Positions 51,886 through 61,000 are shown, numbered from the stretch's first letter. The stretch: 64,000 nt of DNA from Herbiconiux gentiana (GCF_024978135.1 NZ_JANTEZ010000001.1:186001-250000); one strand, 5' to 3'. Numbers and translations are program-made. Notes: generated from the letters alone by a model not told the origin.

Positions 51886-52853
51886 CAGATGCCCTCCTGC
51901 GAGCTGTCCATCTTGTCGTAGCCGGTGAGACGCACCATCACGAGCGACACGATCGCGCAGAGTACGACGAGCACGAGGGCGATGACGCTGCCGTAACCGA
52001 GGTCGAACGAAATGAAGGCTTGTTGATACATGTAGAACGGCAGGATGGCCGTGCCGTTGCTGGGACCGCCCCGGGTGAGTATGAGGATGATGTCGAACGC
52101 TGTGAAAGTTCCCACCACGATCAGGATGGTCGTCGTGACGATCGTGTTGCGCAGCTGGGGAAGCGTGATCGAGAAGAACTGGCGAGCCCGTCCGGCACCG
52201 TCGATCTGTGCCGCCTGATAGAGCACTGCCGGAATGCCTCGCGCCGCGCCCTGGAAGATGAGCGTGTAAAGCGGCGATGCACCCCAGAGATAGATGAAGA
52301 CGATCACCGCGATTGCCGACCATTGCCGACCCAGCAGGTTTCCGTCGCCGAAGAGCCACGGAAGAGCGGCCGGCAGTCCGAAGTTCGGGTCGAGCAGCGA
52401 ACCCCAGAGCACGCTGACCGCCGCCGTCGACATCAGCAGCGGAATGAAGTACAGAGCCACGACGACTGCTCTCCAGCGCTGCCGTCCTGCCGCCCACACG
52501 CCGGTCAGCACACCGAGAGGGATCTGCGTGACCACTGCCAGCACGACGAGCGCCAGAGTAACGCCGATGCTCTGAGCGATGCCCGGATCGGAGAACAATC
52601 GTTCCCAGTTGGCGGTGCCAACGAACACCGGCGGCGCGACTCGGATGCCGTTGTACTTCGTGAACGACAGATAGACGGCGAACACCAGCGGCAGCAGTGC
52701 GAAGACGCTGAAGTACAACACGGCGGGGACCGACCATAAGAAGCCGGGGCGGCCCGTCAGACGCGGGCCGCCCGTTCTCCTGATGTCTCCGCGCTCCTCA
52801 AAAGACGCCGCGCTGCGCGTCTGAACATGTTCACGAGTCACGACTCGGCTCAT
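51885..52853 (-). CDS. Carbohydrate ABC transporter permease (MalF type)
   Basis: A 322-residue permease subunit. The first 45 residues are hydrophilic, then six helices (LWSVPAVLYFSVFALLPLVFAVYLSF first). The EAA-type loop is QAAQIDGAGRARQFFSITLPQLRN. It is encoded 42 bases after the binding-protein gene. Confidence 0.93.
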   Translation of the reverse strand: MSRVVTREHVQTRSAASFEERGDIRRTGGPRLTGRPGFLWSVPAVLYFSVFALLPLVFAVYLSFTKYNGIRVAPPVFVGTANWERLFSDPGIAQSIGVTLALVVLAVVTQIPLGVLTGVWAAGRQRWRAVVVALYFIPLLMSTAAVSVLWGSLLDPNFGLPAALPWLFGDGNLLGRQWSAIAVIVFIYLWGASPLYTLIFQGAARGIPAVLYQAAQIDGAGRARQFFSITLPQLRNTIVTTTILIVVGTFTAFDIILILTRGGPSNGTAILPFYMYQQAFISFDLGYGSVIALVLVVLCAIVSLVMVRLTGYDKMDSSQEGI

Positions 52854-52895
52854 CTTGATGCCTTTCGAGGATGCGGGAGACGGATGCTTCCGCGA

Positions 52896-54239
52896 CTACT
52901 GGCCCGCAGGCGCCGTGAGCGCCTGCATCTGGGTGATCCACGCAGCGGAGTCCAGCGATCCGTTGAAATAACCGGCCACCGCATCCTGCAAGCCGGTCTT
53001 GCTCGCCGTCGGAACGGTCTGGTCCCACGAGAGCTGGAAGGAGGGAGCGTTCTGCACGAGATCGAAGACGAAGGTGAGGTACTCCTTCTTCTGAGCGTCG
53101 ATCGTGGTGTCGGCGGCGATGAAGTCGCCTGCACTGACGGTCGGCGGAAGATTGCCCAGGGCGAGTTCGTCCTTCACGAAGTCGTCGCTGTAGAGCTCTT
53201 TCAGGAAGTCGCGCGCCACCTCGGGGTAGCGCGTGTCGGCAGCCACGTTGTAGTAGTTGCTCAGGTTTCCGGCGATCTCGCCGGCCTTGCCCTCGCCGCC
53301 GTCGAGGCTGGGGAAGGCGATCCATCCGAGATCTTCGGCCGCGAAGGTGGGGTCGGCGGCGGCGAGCGTGGCGTAGTTCCAGGTGCCCATCAGCTCGTAG
53401 GCAGCCTTCCCTTGGCTGAGCAGGGCGGTCGTGCCCTGGTTCGAGTACCCGACCGAGTCGAAGGTCGCGCCGAACGCCCCGTCGCCGATGAGGCCGGAAA
53501 GGTCGTCGAGCGCCTTCTTGCTGCCGTCGCTGGCCCACACCTCGGCATCGCCCGCCAAGCCCTTCGCGACCTGCTCGTTGCCGATCTGCCGGGCGAACGC
53601 GTACTGGAACCACATCTGGGTGGGCCACTTGTCAGCACCGGCCAGGGCGACGGGAATGACCCCCGAGTCGGCGAGCGTGGCCGATTGGGAGACCAGGTCG
53701 TCCCAGCTGGCTGCGGGCTCCAGGCCCGCGTCGGCCAGCACCGACTTGTTGTAGAACAAGAACGTCGGCGCGACCCCGCGCATGGGGATGCCGTAGGACA
53801 CACCGTCGATCACCTCGCCGTCGAACACCGACGGGAGAAAGGAGCTCTTCAGCTCGGGCACCTGCGCGATGAAATCGTCAAGAGGGAGAATCGCCCCGGC
53901 ATCGACGAGCTGCTGGATGTCGGCGGCCCCCCAGCTCATGAAGATGTCAGGAGCGTTGGCTGTCCCCAGCGACGTGCGCACGGCGGTCGGGTAGGTGTCG
54001 TCGCCGGGGAGGCTGTCCACGACGACCTTGACGTCGGATGTCTCGTTGAAACGATCAGCGGCCGCCTGCTCGGCCGAGGCCGCCGCATCGCCGTAGACGG
54101 CGATGTGCAGCTCATTGTCTGGACGGGATTCGTTAGCGCCTCCGCCGGACCCGCCGCTGCAGGCGCTGGTCAGTAGAGCCACCGCAGCAACGGCGGCCAC
54201 CCCACTGGTGCGCAGAAAAGTTTTCCTTCGGTTCATCAT
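52896..54239 (-). CDS. Sugar ABC transporter substrate-binding lipoprotein
   Basis: A 447-residue family 1 extracellular solute-binding protein. The lipobox is LTSAC (Cys27), followed by a Gly/Ser linker. Typical blocks are ELHIAVYGD, SLGTANAPDIFMSWGAADIQQLVDAG and the conserved mid-protein GVAPTFLFYNKSVLADAGLEPAASWDDL. It binds an oligosaccharide outside the cell and delivers it to the permeases. Two ATGs (54239, 54236) are possible behind GAGAGG. First gene of the operon. Confidence 0.95.
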   Translation of the reverse strand: MMNRRKTFLRTSGVAAVAAVALLTSACSGGSGGGANESRPDNELHIAVYGDAAASAEQAAADRFNETSDVKVVVDSLPGDDTYPTAVRTSLGTANAPDIFMSWGAADIQQLVDAGAILPLDDFIAQVPELKSSFLPSVFDGEVIDGVSYGIPMRGVAPTFLFYNKSVLADAGLEPAASWDDLVSQSATLADSGVIPVALAGADKWPTQMWFQYAFARQIGNEQVAKGLAGDAEVWASDGSKKALDDLSGLIGDGAFGATFDSVGYSNQGTTALLSQGKAAYELMGTWNYATLAAADPTFAAEDLGWIAFPSLDGGEGKAGEIAGNLSNYYNVAADTRYPEVARDFLKELYSDDFVKDELALGNLPPTVSAGDFIAADTTIDAQKKEYLTFVFDLVQNAPSFQLSWDQTVPTASKTGLQDAVAGYFNGSLDSAAWITQMQALTAPAGQ

Positions 54240-54605
54240 TGAACGCCTCTCATCACGTGCCTCGTCGGTGATGCACTGAACTGTTGCGGGCCTCGAGTCA
54301 GGTCCGGCAATGAGAAATTAGCAACTCGCATCAGGGAAAACGACACTCTCACTAACGAAAAACTTTCCGGCTTTCGTGTGGTGGTTCGTGTAGCGGGTCT
54401 CAACGGAGCTGGTTGATCGATTCCGTTGGTTGACTCCTTGATTGACGTCGCGCGAACCACCGGCGGGATCGAATCAGTGCGTCGCTAACGCGCTGCGGCC
54501 TCCATCGGGCGCTCAATCTGAAGTTTACGAACACGCGAAGCGCCGTCGAGATCATCATCCTCGACCTCCGCCGACTTCAGCGACGTAGCGCGGCCTGACG
54601 CATCC
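54240..54605. other. 366-bp control region upstream of the sugar operon
   Basis: Lies between the binding-protein start and the stop of the aldolase gene. It is AT-richer and holds the inverted repeat 54401-54428 and a second 9-bp pair (54380-54388 with 54453-54461). No gene of its own is apparent. Confidence 0.6.
54401..54428. promoter_or_regulatory. Candidate operator: 7-bp arms CAACGGA/TCCGTTG, 14-bp spacer
   Basis: Perfect arms at 54401-54407 and 54422-54428, centres two helical turns apart, about 165 bases upstream of the sugar operon's first ATG. The regulator is unknown; LacI operators are usually more compact. Confidence 0.4.
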
Positions 54606-55409
54606 TTAGTACGATTCGCGTTCATTACTCGGGGTGTGGATTGCGTATTGGCCCACAAGCGTTTCAGTGCTTCTAGCCAGAAGCGCGACATCGGCCCCTA
54701 CAAGAATGAACGTGGCCCCGGCGTTGAGGTAAGCCTCTGCCACCGCGATATCGAATGCGTTCACACCTACGGGCTTGCCCATTCGTCTTGTTGCTTCGAA
54801 GGTTCGTTTCACAGCGTCCACGACGTCTGGATGGGTCTGGTTCCCCAGCAGTCCCATCGACGCGGCAAGGTCAGACGGCCCAACGAACACCCCGTCGACC
54901 CCGTCGACCGCGGCGATCGCCGCCGCCTCGGCGACGCCGGCCGCGGTCTCGATCTGCACGAACAGAGCCACGTGCCGGTCGGCCTCGAGCAGGTACTCGT
55001 CGACCCGGTTCCACCGCGCCGACCGTGCCAGCGCCGACCCGACGCCCCGCACGCCACGGGGCGGGTAGCGCACGGCCCGCACCACCGCCTCGGCCTCGGC
55101 GGCCGAGGAGATCATCGGTACCAGGAGGTTCTGGGCACCGAGGTCGAGCACCTGCTTGATTACGACGGCATCGGCGGAGGGCACTCGCACCACGGGCGTC
55201 ACCGGGTAGGCGGCCACCGCCTGCAGCTGGGCGAGCGTCGACGCGAGGTCGTTCGGCCCGTGCTCCTGATCGATCAGCAGCCAGTCGATGCCCGAGCCGG
55301 CGACGATCTCCGCCACGAGCGAGCTGCCCGAGCACACCCAGATGCCAGCAAGCGGAGCGGATGTCGCGGCGAGCGCATCCCGGAGCGTCGGTTTCAGACG
55401 AAGCGACAC
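54606..55409 (-). CDS. HpaI-family class II aldolase (HpcH/HpaI)
   Basis: A 267-residue metal-dependent aldolase that cleaves 4-hydroxy-2-oxo acids to pyruvate and an aldehyde. Key segments are LLIDQEHGPND (His), VQIETAAGVAEA (metal Glu) and GVFVGPSDLAASMG (metal Asp). In homoprotocatechuate degradation it cuts 4-hydroxy-2-oxoheptanedioate to pyruvate and succinic semialdehyde. GTG 55409 overlaps the hydratase gene by 16 bases, last of four co-directional genes. Confidence 0.88.
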   Translation of the reverse strand: MSLRLKPTLRDALAATSAPLAGIWVCSGSSLVAEIVAGSGIDWLLIDQEHGPNDLASTLAQLQAVAAYPVTPVVRVPSADAVVIKQVLDLGAQNLLVPMISSAAEAEAVVRAVRYPPRGVRGVGSALARSARWNRVDEYLLEADRHVALFVQIETAAGVAEAAAIAAVDGVDGVFVGPSDLAASMGLLGNQTHPDVVDAVKRTFEATRRMGKPVGVNAFDIAVAEAYLNAGATFILVGADVALLARSTETLVGQYAIHTPSNERESY

Positions 55410-56185
55410 GAGATCGTCCCCAGTTCGCGGTAATCGGCGAGCACGGTATCGCCCTTTTCCACCCACATCGGCCGCGTGAACGACCCGCCGAGCACGATCT
55501 CCCCCGCTTCGAGCCGATCGCCGTGCTGAGCGAGCTTGTTCGCGAGCCACGCCACTCCGGTAGCCGGATGATTGAGCACCGCCGCCGCGACGCCCGACTC
55601 CTCGATCGTCTCGTTGCGGTAGAGCAGGGCCGACACCCAGCGGAGGTCGACCGCATCGACCGCGACCGGGTTGCCGCCGTAGACCAGCCCACCGAACGCC
55701 GCGTTGTCACTGATCGTGTCCACGATCGTGCGGCCCGGCATCTCGATGCGCGACGACAGGATCTCGAGCGCCGGCACCACGTAGTCGGTGGCCCGCAGCA
55801 CGTCGAAGACCGTGACATCCGGCCCCGTAAGGGGGGACCCCAGCACGAACGCCAACTCCACCTCGATACGCACGTTCGAGAACCGGGAGTGTTCGATCAG
55901 GCTGCCGTTCTCGAACACGGCGTCGGCGAAGATCGCCCCGTAATCGGGCTCGGTGATGTCGGTGGCCGCCTGCATCACCTTCGACGTCAGGCCGATCTTG
56001 CGCCCCACCAGTCGGCGGCCAGCAGCGACGCCGCGTCGGCGCCACTCATTCTGCACCGCGTAGGAGTCGTCGATGGTCATGCCCGGGTGCCGCGCTGTGA
56101 GCAGCGGCACGGTCGTGCGGTCGCGCTCGGCGGCGGCGAGCTCGTCAGCGATGGCAGTGATGGTCTCGGCAGGCAGAGCACCCAC
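55394..56185 (-). CDS. 2-keto-4-pentenoate/2-oxohept-4-ene-dioate hydratase (HpaH-like)
   Basis: A 263-residue FAH-fold hydratase adding water across the double bond of 2-oxo-enoates. The metal ligands are in VEVELAFVLG (Glu-x-Glu), preceded by RKIGLTSKVMQ and DYGAIFADAVF, as in HpaH/MhpD enzymes. GTG 56185 is six bases after a GGAGGA site; a GTG at 56191 is too close to it. Spaced two bases from the upstream RraA-like gene. Role: the step before the aldolase encoded just downstream. Confidence 0.9.
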   Translation of the reverse strand: MGALPAETITAIADELAAAERDRTTVPLLTARHPGMTIDDSYAVQNEWRRRGVAAGRRLVGRKIGLTSKVMQAATDITEPDYGAIFADAVFENGSLIEHSRFSNVRIEVELAFVLGSPLTGPDVTVFDVLRATDYVVPALEILSSRIEMPGRTIVDTISDNAAFGGLVYGGNPVAVDAVDLRWVSALLYRNETIEESGVAAAVLNHPATGVAWLANKLAQHGDRLEAGEIVLGGSFTRPMWVEKGDTVLADYRELGTISCRFV

Positions 56186-56187
56186 GG

Positions 56188-56931
56188 TCACTCCTCCCGC
56201 TCTCGCTCGAAGTGGGAGCGCCATTCCGCGTTCATCGGAAAGAGGCCCTCGAGCGCGGCCCCCTCCTCGATGCGGGCGGCGACCCAGGCGTCTTCGTGCT
56301 CCTGCGCCAGCGCGGCATCCGCGACCTCGTCGGCGAGCGCCGGCGGAATCACGATTACCCCGTCGGCGTCGCCCACCAGGATGTCGCCGGGCTCCACCGT
56401 GGTGCCCCCGCAGGCGATCGTCACGTCGAGATCCCACGGCACGTGCTTGCGCCCGAGCACGGCCGGATGCGCGCCGTTCGAATAGAGCGGGAGACCGACG
56501 GCGGCGACCGCATCACGGTCGCGGATGCCACCGTCCGTCACGATCCCGGCGGCACCGCGGGCCGCTGCACGGAGAGCGAGGATATCGCCGAGCGTGCCCG
56601 ACCCGGCCTCACCCCGCGCCTCGATCACGATCACCTCGCCCGGACCGACCTCGTCGAAGGCACGCTTCTGCGCGTTGTAGCCGCCGCCGTGGCTCTGGAA
56701 CAGGTCTTCCCGCCCGGGCACGAACCGCAGCGTCTTCGCGGTGCCGACGAGCTTCCGCTCCGGATGTAGCGGCCGCACCCCGTCGATGGTGACGAGATTG
56801 AGGCCTCGCTTGCGCAGCTGGGCGGACAGCCCCGCCACGGGCACGGCCTCGAGCTTGGCGCGCAGCTCGGCGCTCAGGCCGCCGACGACACCGCCCTCGA
56901 TGGGGCCCGTGGATGTGCGATCAGTGGACAC
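56188..56931 (-). CDS. RraA-fold protein (4-hydroxy-4-methyl-2-oxoglutarate aldolase-like)
   Basis: A 247-residue protein with the class II pyruvate-aldolase G-x20-R-D motif in GDILALRAAARGAAGIVTDGGIRDRDA, so it may be an HMG/CHA-type aldolase or an oxaloacetate decarboxylase, not an RNase E inhibitor. The residue preceding the second half, PGDILVGDADGVIVIP, is typical. GTG 56931 overlaps the dioxygenase gene by 11 bases. A pyruvate aldolase beside an HpaI aldolase makes redundant cleavage chemistry; it may decarboxylate the ring-fission product. Confidence 0.87.
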   Translation of the reverse strand: MSTDRTSTGPIEGGVVGGLSAELRAKLEAVPVAGLSAQLRKRGLNLVTIDGVRPLHPERKLVGTAKTLRFVPGREDLFQSHGGGYNAQKRAFDEVGPGEVIVIEARGEAGSGTLGDILALRAAARGAAGIVTDGGIRDRDAVAAVGLPLYSNGAHPAVLGRKHVPWDLDVTIACGGTTVEPGDILVGDADGVIVIPPALADEVADAALAQEHEDAWVAARIEEGAALEGLFPMNAEWRSHFEREREE

Positions 56932-57916
56932 CGAGGTACTCCTCCAGCGTCGCCGGGTTCGCGTGCAGCAGCGGCTCGCGCAACACCTCACCGGGGAATT
57001 CGCTGGCCTCGAAGAACCAGCGCCGCGAGGCCGGCATGCCCCAGAGCTGCGCCCGCCGCGGGTTGCTCACGTCCCACCGGATCGGCACCTCCTCCAGGTC
57101 GATGAACTGGTAGTGGGTGGTGAACAGCTCGACGCGGTGCTGGTCGGGGTCGCGCAGATAGAGGAACAGCGCGTTGCTGATGCCGTGCCGGCCGGGACCC
57201 CGGTCGATCTCCTCACCGAAACCGAGTGCCCCCGCGACATCCGCCGCGTGCAAGAGCGCTGAGGCATCCGGCACCGTGTAGGCGAAGTGGTGCAGGCGCG
57301 GACCGTGGCCGTTGGTGAACACAAGGTCGTGGGTGTTGCCCTTCACCTCCATCCAGGTTCCCCAGAGCTCGTCGGTGCCGTCTTCCGCCGTGTACTCCGA
57401 CATGCGCATCCCGAGCCCGGTCCAGAAACCGGTGGCGGACTGCACGTCGTAGGTCACCACCTGGAAGTGGTCGATGCGCTGCGGGGCGCCCGAGACGAAC
57501 TGGTCGAAGTTCTGCATCCTGCGTTCGACGAGGTCCATCGACGAGGTGAGCTCCAGGTGCGTGCCGACCGGGTCGGTGAACTGGAGGGTCGGGCCCTGAT
57601 GGGGTTTCTCGACGCGCTGGTGGTCGATGCCGATTGAGGCGAAGTACTTCTCCGCGGCCACGATGTCGGCGTCGGCGCGCACACGCAGGCCGACTCGAAG
57701 CGCCTTGGCCTCGTCGGCGCGCTCGAGCACGAGACTGTGGTGAGCCGACTCCTCCAGCCCTCGGAGGTAGACCGCGTCATCCGTCTGCTCCGTGACGACG
57801 AGCCCGACCACATCGCGGTAGAAGTCGCGGCTCGCCTCCAGATCGGTCACGGCGAGCGAGACGTGACTCGCGCGGGTCAGCGCGAAGGGCGGGTCGTAGT
57901 TGGTGATCGGCAGCAT
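56921..57916 (-). CDS. Homoprotocatechuate 2,3-dioxygenase-like extradiol dioxygenase
   Basis: A 331-residue type I extradiol ring-cleavage enzyme with two VOC modules. The metal ligands His150 (QRIDHFQV), His210 (RLHHFAY) and Glu263 (HRVELFTT) have spacing close to the family's 155/214/267. DYDPPF-like opening YDPPFALTRASHV and the GPGRHGISNALFLY loop match the Brevibacterium HPCD type. It would cleave 3,4-dihydroxyphenylacetate or a related catechol between C2 and C3. ATG 57916 has GGAG six bases upstream. Divergent from a LysR gene. Confidence 0.9.
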   Translation of the reverse strand: MLPITNYDPPFALTRASHVSLAVTDLEASRDFYRDVVGLVVTEQTDDAVYLRGLEESAHHSLVLERADEAKALRVGLRVRADADIVAAEKYFASIGIDHQRVEKPHQGPTLQFTDPVGTHLELTSSMDLVERRMQNFDQFVSGAPQRIDHFQVVTYDVQSATGFWTGLGMRMSEYTAEDGTDELWGTWMEVKGNTHDLVFTNGHGPRLHHFAYTVPDASALLHAADVAGALGFGEEIDRGPGRHGISNALFLYLRDPDQHRVELFTTHYQFIDLEEVPIRWDVSNPRRAQLWGMPASRRWFFEASEFPGEVLREPLLHANPATLEEYLGVH

Positions 57917-57999
57917 CGGCGGCTCCAGACTGTTCGGGACTGCCCTGTCAGGTTGCCAGCCGCAAGTCGCGAGCAGAACTACCGATTTGCTTCCATTCC

Positions 58000-58014
58000 A
58001 TAGCCTGAAGCTAT
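58000..58014. promoter_or_regulatory. LysR-type box ATAGC-N5-GCTAT (T-N11-A)
   Basis: A perfect 5-bp dyad with a five-base centre containing T(58001)-N11-A(58013), the LysR binding signature, in the 127-bp gap between the divergent dioxygenase and LysR genes. It is about 30 bases upstream of the LysR start. Confidence 0.65.
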
Positions 58015-58030
58015 ACCTGGCTCGCAGAAC

Positions 58031-58036
58031 TAGAGT
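58031..58036 (+). promoter_or_regulatory. -10 hexamer of LysR gene (leaderless)
   Basis: TAGAGT, seven bases before the ATG at 58044. It begins 17 bases downstream of the LysR box. Confidence 0.5.
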
Positions 58037-58043
58037 CAACTCT

Positions 58044-58964
58044 ATGGAGCTCCGACACCTGCGCTACTTCACCGCCGTCGTCGAAGCCGGCTCCCTCACG
58101 GCAGCGGCCGCCCGCCTGCACATCTCGCAGCCCCCCCTGAGCGTGGCGATCGCGAAACTCGAGGCCGAACTCGGCGTGACCCTGCTCGTTCGCACCCCCC
58201 GCGGGGTGGAGCCGACGAGCGCAGGGCGCTATCTGCTCGATGCGTCATCCCGGGTGCTGGGCGAGGTCGACGACATCGTGTCGGCCCTCGGCCGTTTCGG
58301 CGCGGGCACGGCCGGTTCACTCACGATGGCGGCCGTGCCCGCCCTGACCTGGCACCGGATGCCCGTCGTGCTGCGGGCATATGCCGCAGAGGCGCCCGAG
58401 GTGGAGATCCGCCTCGTCGATCCCCCGCCCTGGGCGGCGATCGACATGCTCGAGCAGCGCACCGCCGACCTCGCCGCCGTCATGGTCTCTGACGCCGAGC
58501 GTTTCGCCGACCGGCACCGCGGCTCATTGCAGATCATGGACTGGGGCGACATCCCGCTGGTCGCGGCGCTCCCTCCCGAGCACTCCGACGCGCCCGACCC
58601 GCTGCCGCTACGCGCCTTCGACGGCGAGGTGGTGTTGCTCCCCCGCCGCACGGCCGCAGTGCCGAGCCTGCCAGAGGCGATCGAGAAGGCCTTCCGCGCG
58701 CACGGTGTCGTGCCCTCATCGATCCGCACCGTCGAGACCATCCAGAGCTGCATCCCGCTAATCGAAGCCGGCATCGCGCGGGCGATCCTCCCCGATCCGG
58801 ATAGCGCGAGCCTCGCGCGATTCGACCTGGTGGTTCGCCGGCTCCAACCAGCGCCGGATCCGCTCCGGGCTCTTCTGCTCGCCCGCGCTGACGCCGGGCA
58901 GAACGTCGTCGTCGCGCGTCTGATCGATCGACTTTCCGCGCCGCCGCCGAATCCTGTGCGATAA
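58044..58964 (+). CDS. LysR-family transcriptional regulator
   Basis: A 306-residue regulator with the LysR winged HTH at residues about 1-60 (MELRHLRYFTAVVEAGSLTAAAARLHISQPPLS) and a two-part inducer-binding domain (from about residue 90). It is divergent from the dioxygenase operon and shares the LysR box at 58000-58014, so it probably activates that operon with a pathway intermediate as inducer and limits its own expression. No ribosome site precedes the ATG. Confidence 0.93.
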   Translation: MELRHLRYFTAVVEAGSLTAAAARLHISQPPLSVAIAKLEAELGVTLLVRTPRGVEPTSAGRYLLDASSRVLGEVDDIVSALGRFGAGTAGSLTMAAVPALTWHRMPVVLRAYAAEAPEVEIRLVDPPPWAAIDMLEQRTADLAAVMVSDAERFADRHRGSLQIMDWGDIPLVAALPPEHSDAPDPLPLRAFDGEVVLLPRRTAAVPSLPEAIEKAFRAHGVVPSSIRTVETIQSCIPLIEAGIARAILPDPDSASLARFDLVVRRLQPAPDPLRALLLARADAGQNVVVARLIDRLSAPPPNPVR

Positions 58965-59013
58965 CGTATAGGATCGAAGTCGCATCGTCGCAGCTCGTCG
59001 AAAGGGGCAGATC

Positions 59014-59700
59014 GTGGCCGTCAGCAAAGCCGACCAGGCCTATCAGATCCTGAAGCAGCGCATAATGGACGGCACCTACGGACCCGGCAACCGGCTCGTG
59101 ATCGACCAACTGGGCCGCGAGTACAACATCAGCTCGGTGCCCTGGCGCGAATCGCTCCGCCGTCTCGAAGCCGAGGGCTGGGTCGACTTCGTGCAGAACG
59201 CCGGCGCCGTGGTGAAGAGCTTCGACACCGGTTCCTGGCAGCGCACCATGCGCCTGCTCGCCCGCCTGAACGCCCTCGCCACCGCACTGTCGGCGGAGAA
59301 CCTCACACCCGACGACATCGCCGCGGCCCGGTCGCTCAACCGCGAGATGGGTGACGCGCTCGCCAACTTCGACCCCCGCCGCTTCGGCGCGCTCAACCGC
59401 GAGTTCCACGGCCTGCTCTGCTCGCGCTGCGACGACGAGCGGCTCAACGACATGGTGAACACCGAGTGGGCCCGACTCGAGCTGGTGCGCCGCTCGGCCT
59501 TCTGGTACGCACCGGGCCGCGCACTCGCCTCGCTCGCCGAGCACGACGCCATCCTGGATCTCATCGAGGGTGGCGCCGGCGCCGAGATGATCGAGACGGC
59601 GTCGCGCCGGCACGACATCAACACCCTTGAAGCGGTGACCAGCTACGACGCGGAGCTGTCCGCGTCCGGTTCGCCGGCAGAGACCCGCTCCTTCGACTGA
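59014..59700 (+). CDS. GntR-family regulator with FCD ligand domain
   Basis: A 228-residue regulator. The winged HTH covers residues about 1-65 (QAYQILKQRIMDGTYGPGNRLVIDQLGREYNISSVPWRESLRRLEAEGW), and the FCD domain shows metal-ligand positions in NREFHGLL, AEHDAIL and RRHDINTL. FCD regulators usually sense small organic acids. GTG follows AAAGGGG. Its last 58 bases overlap the 3' end of the convergent DUF3500 gene. An ATAACGTATAG sequence (58961-58971) just upstream resembles a GntR site and may be autoregulatory. Confidence 0.9.
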   Translation: MAVSKADQAYQILKQRIMDGTYGPGNRLVIDQLGREYNISSVPWRESLRRLEAEGWVDFVQNAGAVVKSFDTGSWQRTMRLLARLNALATALSAENLTPDDIAAARSLNREMGDALANFDPRRFGALNREFHGLLCSRCDDERLNDMVNTEWARLELVRRSAFWYAPGRALASLAEHDAILDLIEGGAGAEMIETASRRHDINTLEAVTSYDAELSASGSPAETRSFD

Positions 59701-60998
59701 GCACCGGTCGCGGCTGCAGCCTGGGCCAGATAGGCGCGCCCGTAGTCGTTGCCATTCGGCAGGCGCAGCGTGGTGTGCACGTGGAAACGGGCCGGCAGCC
59801 GGTTGCTCAGCCAGACCCCGGCGTGGTGGTCGAGCTCGGCGATGATCACCGGGCTCTGAATGCGCAGGTAGAACGGCTGCGAGCCGTCGGTGGCGCCGTA
59901 CCAGGCGAACCAGGTCTCGTCGAGGTGCGCGTCGTAGTCGCCGAGCGTCGCCGCCCGCTGTGGTTCGACGAGCAGCAGTAGGAAGTCGTCGACGATCCGC
60001 CGGAGCAACCCCTGCTGGTGCGCGGAGAGCTCGGTCACACGGATGCCCTCATAGGGCACCACGCGGTTGTCGCGGAACGCCCCCACCACGTGCCGTTCGT
60101 CGGCCGGATGCAGCCGCCCCTCGGGCATCGCCTCATCGAGTACCGACCCGTAGACGACCGCGTGAGCCCGCTGACCGTCGTCGAACGACTCGGCCAGCTC
60201 GATCGCGAGTCTCTCACGCCCCTCGAACAGCGGCGGGCGCACCCCCTCCGACAGCGCGGGCTCCGCACCGAGGAACACGGGCGCGACGACGTGCCGCCCC
60301 GCCACCGTGATGAAATGCACGGCCACGTGGTGCCCGAAGAGCTGCCACCCCCACGCACTCCCCTCGGAGGGCGTGCCGAAGATGGAGAACCAGTAGCTCC
60401 GCTCGTTCAGGATGGCGGGCAGATCGACGAGGTCGCCGAGAAAGCCGTTGAGGGCCATGGCCTCCCGCACTCGCTCGAAGCCCTCGGGGCTGAGGGATGC
60501 GCGCAGAAGCTCGAACACCGCATCCACCTTCTGCGGCTCGAGGTTCTCAAGTCGGAGACCCACCCGGTAGACCACGAACTCCGGATTGCTCCAGGCGCGC
60601 CACTCCGGCGCATCGACGGGGTAGCCGATCTGGTCTCCCTCCTCGGGGTCGAGTTCGGCGAGGAGCCGTCGGGCGGCCTCGAGCACCGCACCCTCGGGCG
60701 AGAGCGGCGCGGCCGGCAGGCTGTACAGCCCGTCTCGCACCACCCCGTCGCTCGTGACTCCGACGAAGGGCTCGCGGTACAGGCCGTCCCAGTAGTCGAG
60801 CAGGTCACGGAGGAACGGGGCGGACTGCTTGTCCGCCGTGAACTCCTCGTAGTCCATGCCTCGGCCACCGGCGAGCACCGGGTCGTCATGGTCGTAGAGA
60901 TAGCCGAGGTAACTCTCCTGCGGCAGCTCGACGGGCCCGGCCTGACCGGTGACCCGGGCGGTGGAGAAGTAGTCGTCGATCTCGGTGTCGTCGGCCAT
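59643..60998 (-). CDS. DUF3500 family protein
   Basis: A 451-residue cytoplasmic protein with no signal peptide. I recognise the DUF3500 family from landmarks such as the PEWRAWSNPEFVVYRVGLRLE stretch, FLGDLVDLPAILNERSYWFSIFGTPSE, the GWQLFGHHVAVHF segment (paired His), HLDETWFAWYG, LELDHHAGVWLS-like AELDHHAGVWLS, and HVHTTLRLPNGNDYG near the end. The family has no known reaction; several His/Asp/Glu pairs could bind metal. Here it is embedded in an aromatic catabolic locus. The ATG at 60998 has no ribosome site but lies two bases after a small upstream frame. Confidence 0.85.
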   Translation of the reverse strand: MADDTEIDDYFSTARVTGQAGPVELPQESYLGYLYDHDDPVLAGGRGMDYEEFTADKQSAPFLRDLLDYWDGLYREPFVGVTSDGVVRDGLYSLPAAPLSPEGAVLEAARRLLAELDPEEGDQIGYPVDAPEWRAWSNPEFVVYRVGLRLENLEPQKVDAVFELLRASLSPEGFERVREAMALNGFLGDLVDLPAILNERSYWFSIFGTPSEGSAWGWQLFGHHVAVHFITVAGRHVVAPVFLGAEPALSEGVRPPLFEGRERLAIELAESFDDGQRAHAVVYGSVLDEAMPEGRLHPADERHVVGAFRDNRVVPYEGIRVTELSAHQQGLLRRIVDDFLLLLVEPQRAATLGDYDAHLDETWFAWYGATDGSQPFYLRIQSPVIIAELDHHAGVWLSNRLPARFHVHTTLRLPNGNDYGRAYLAQAAAATGAQSKERVSAGEPDADSSAS

Positions 60999-61000
60999 AG

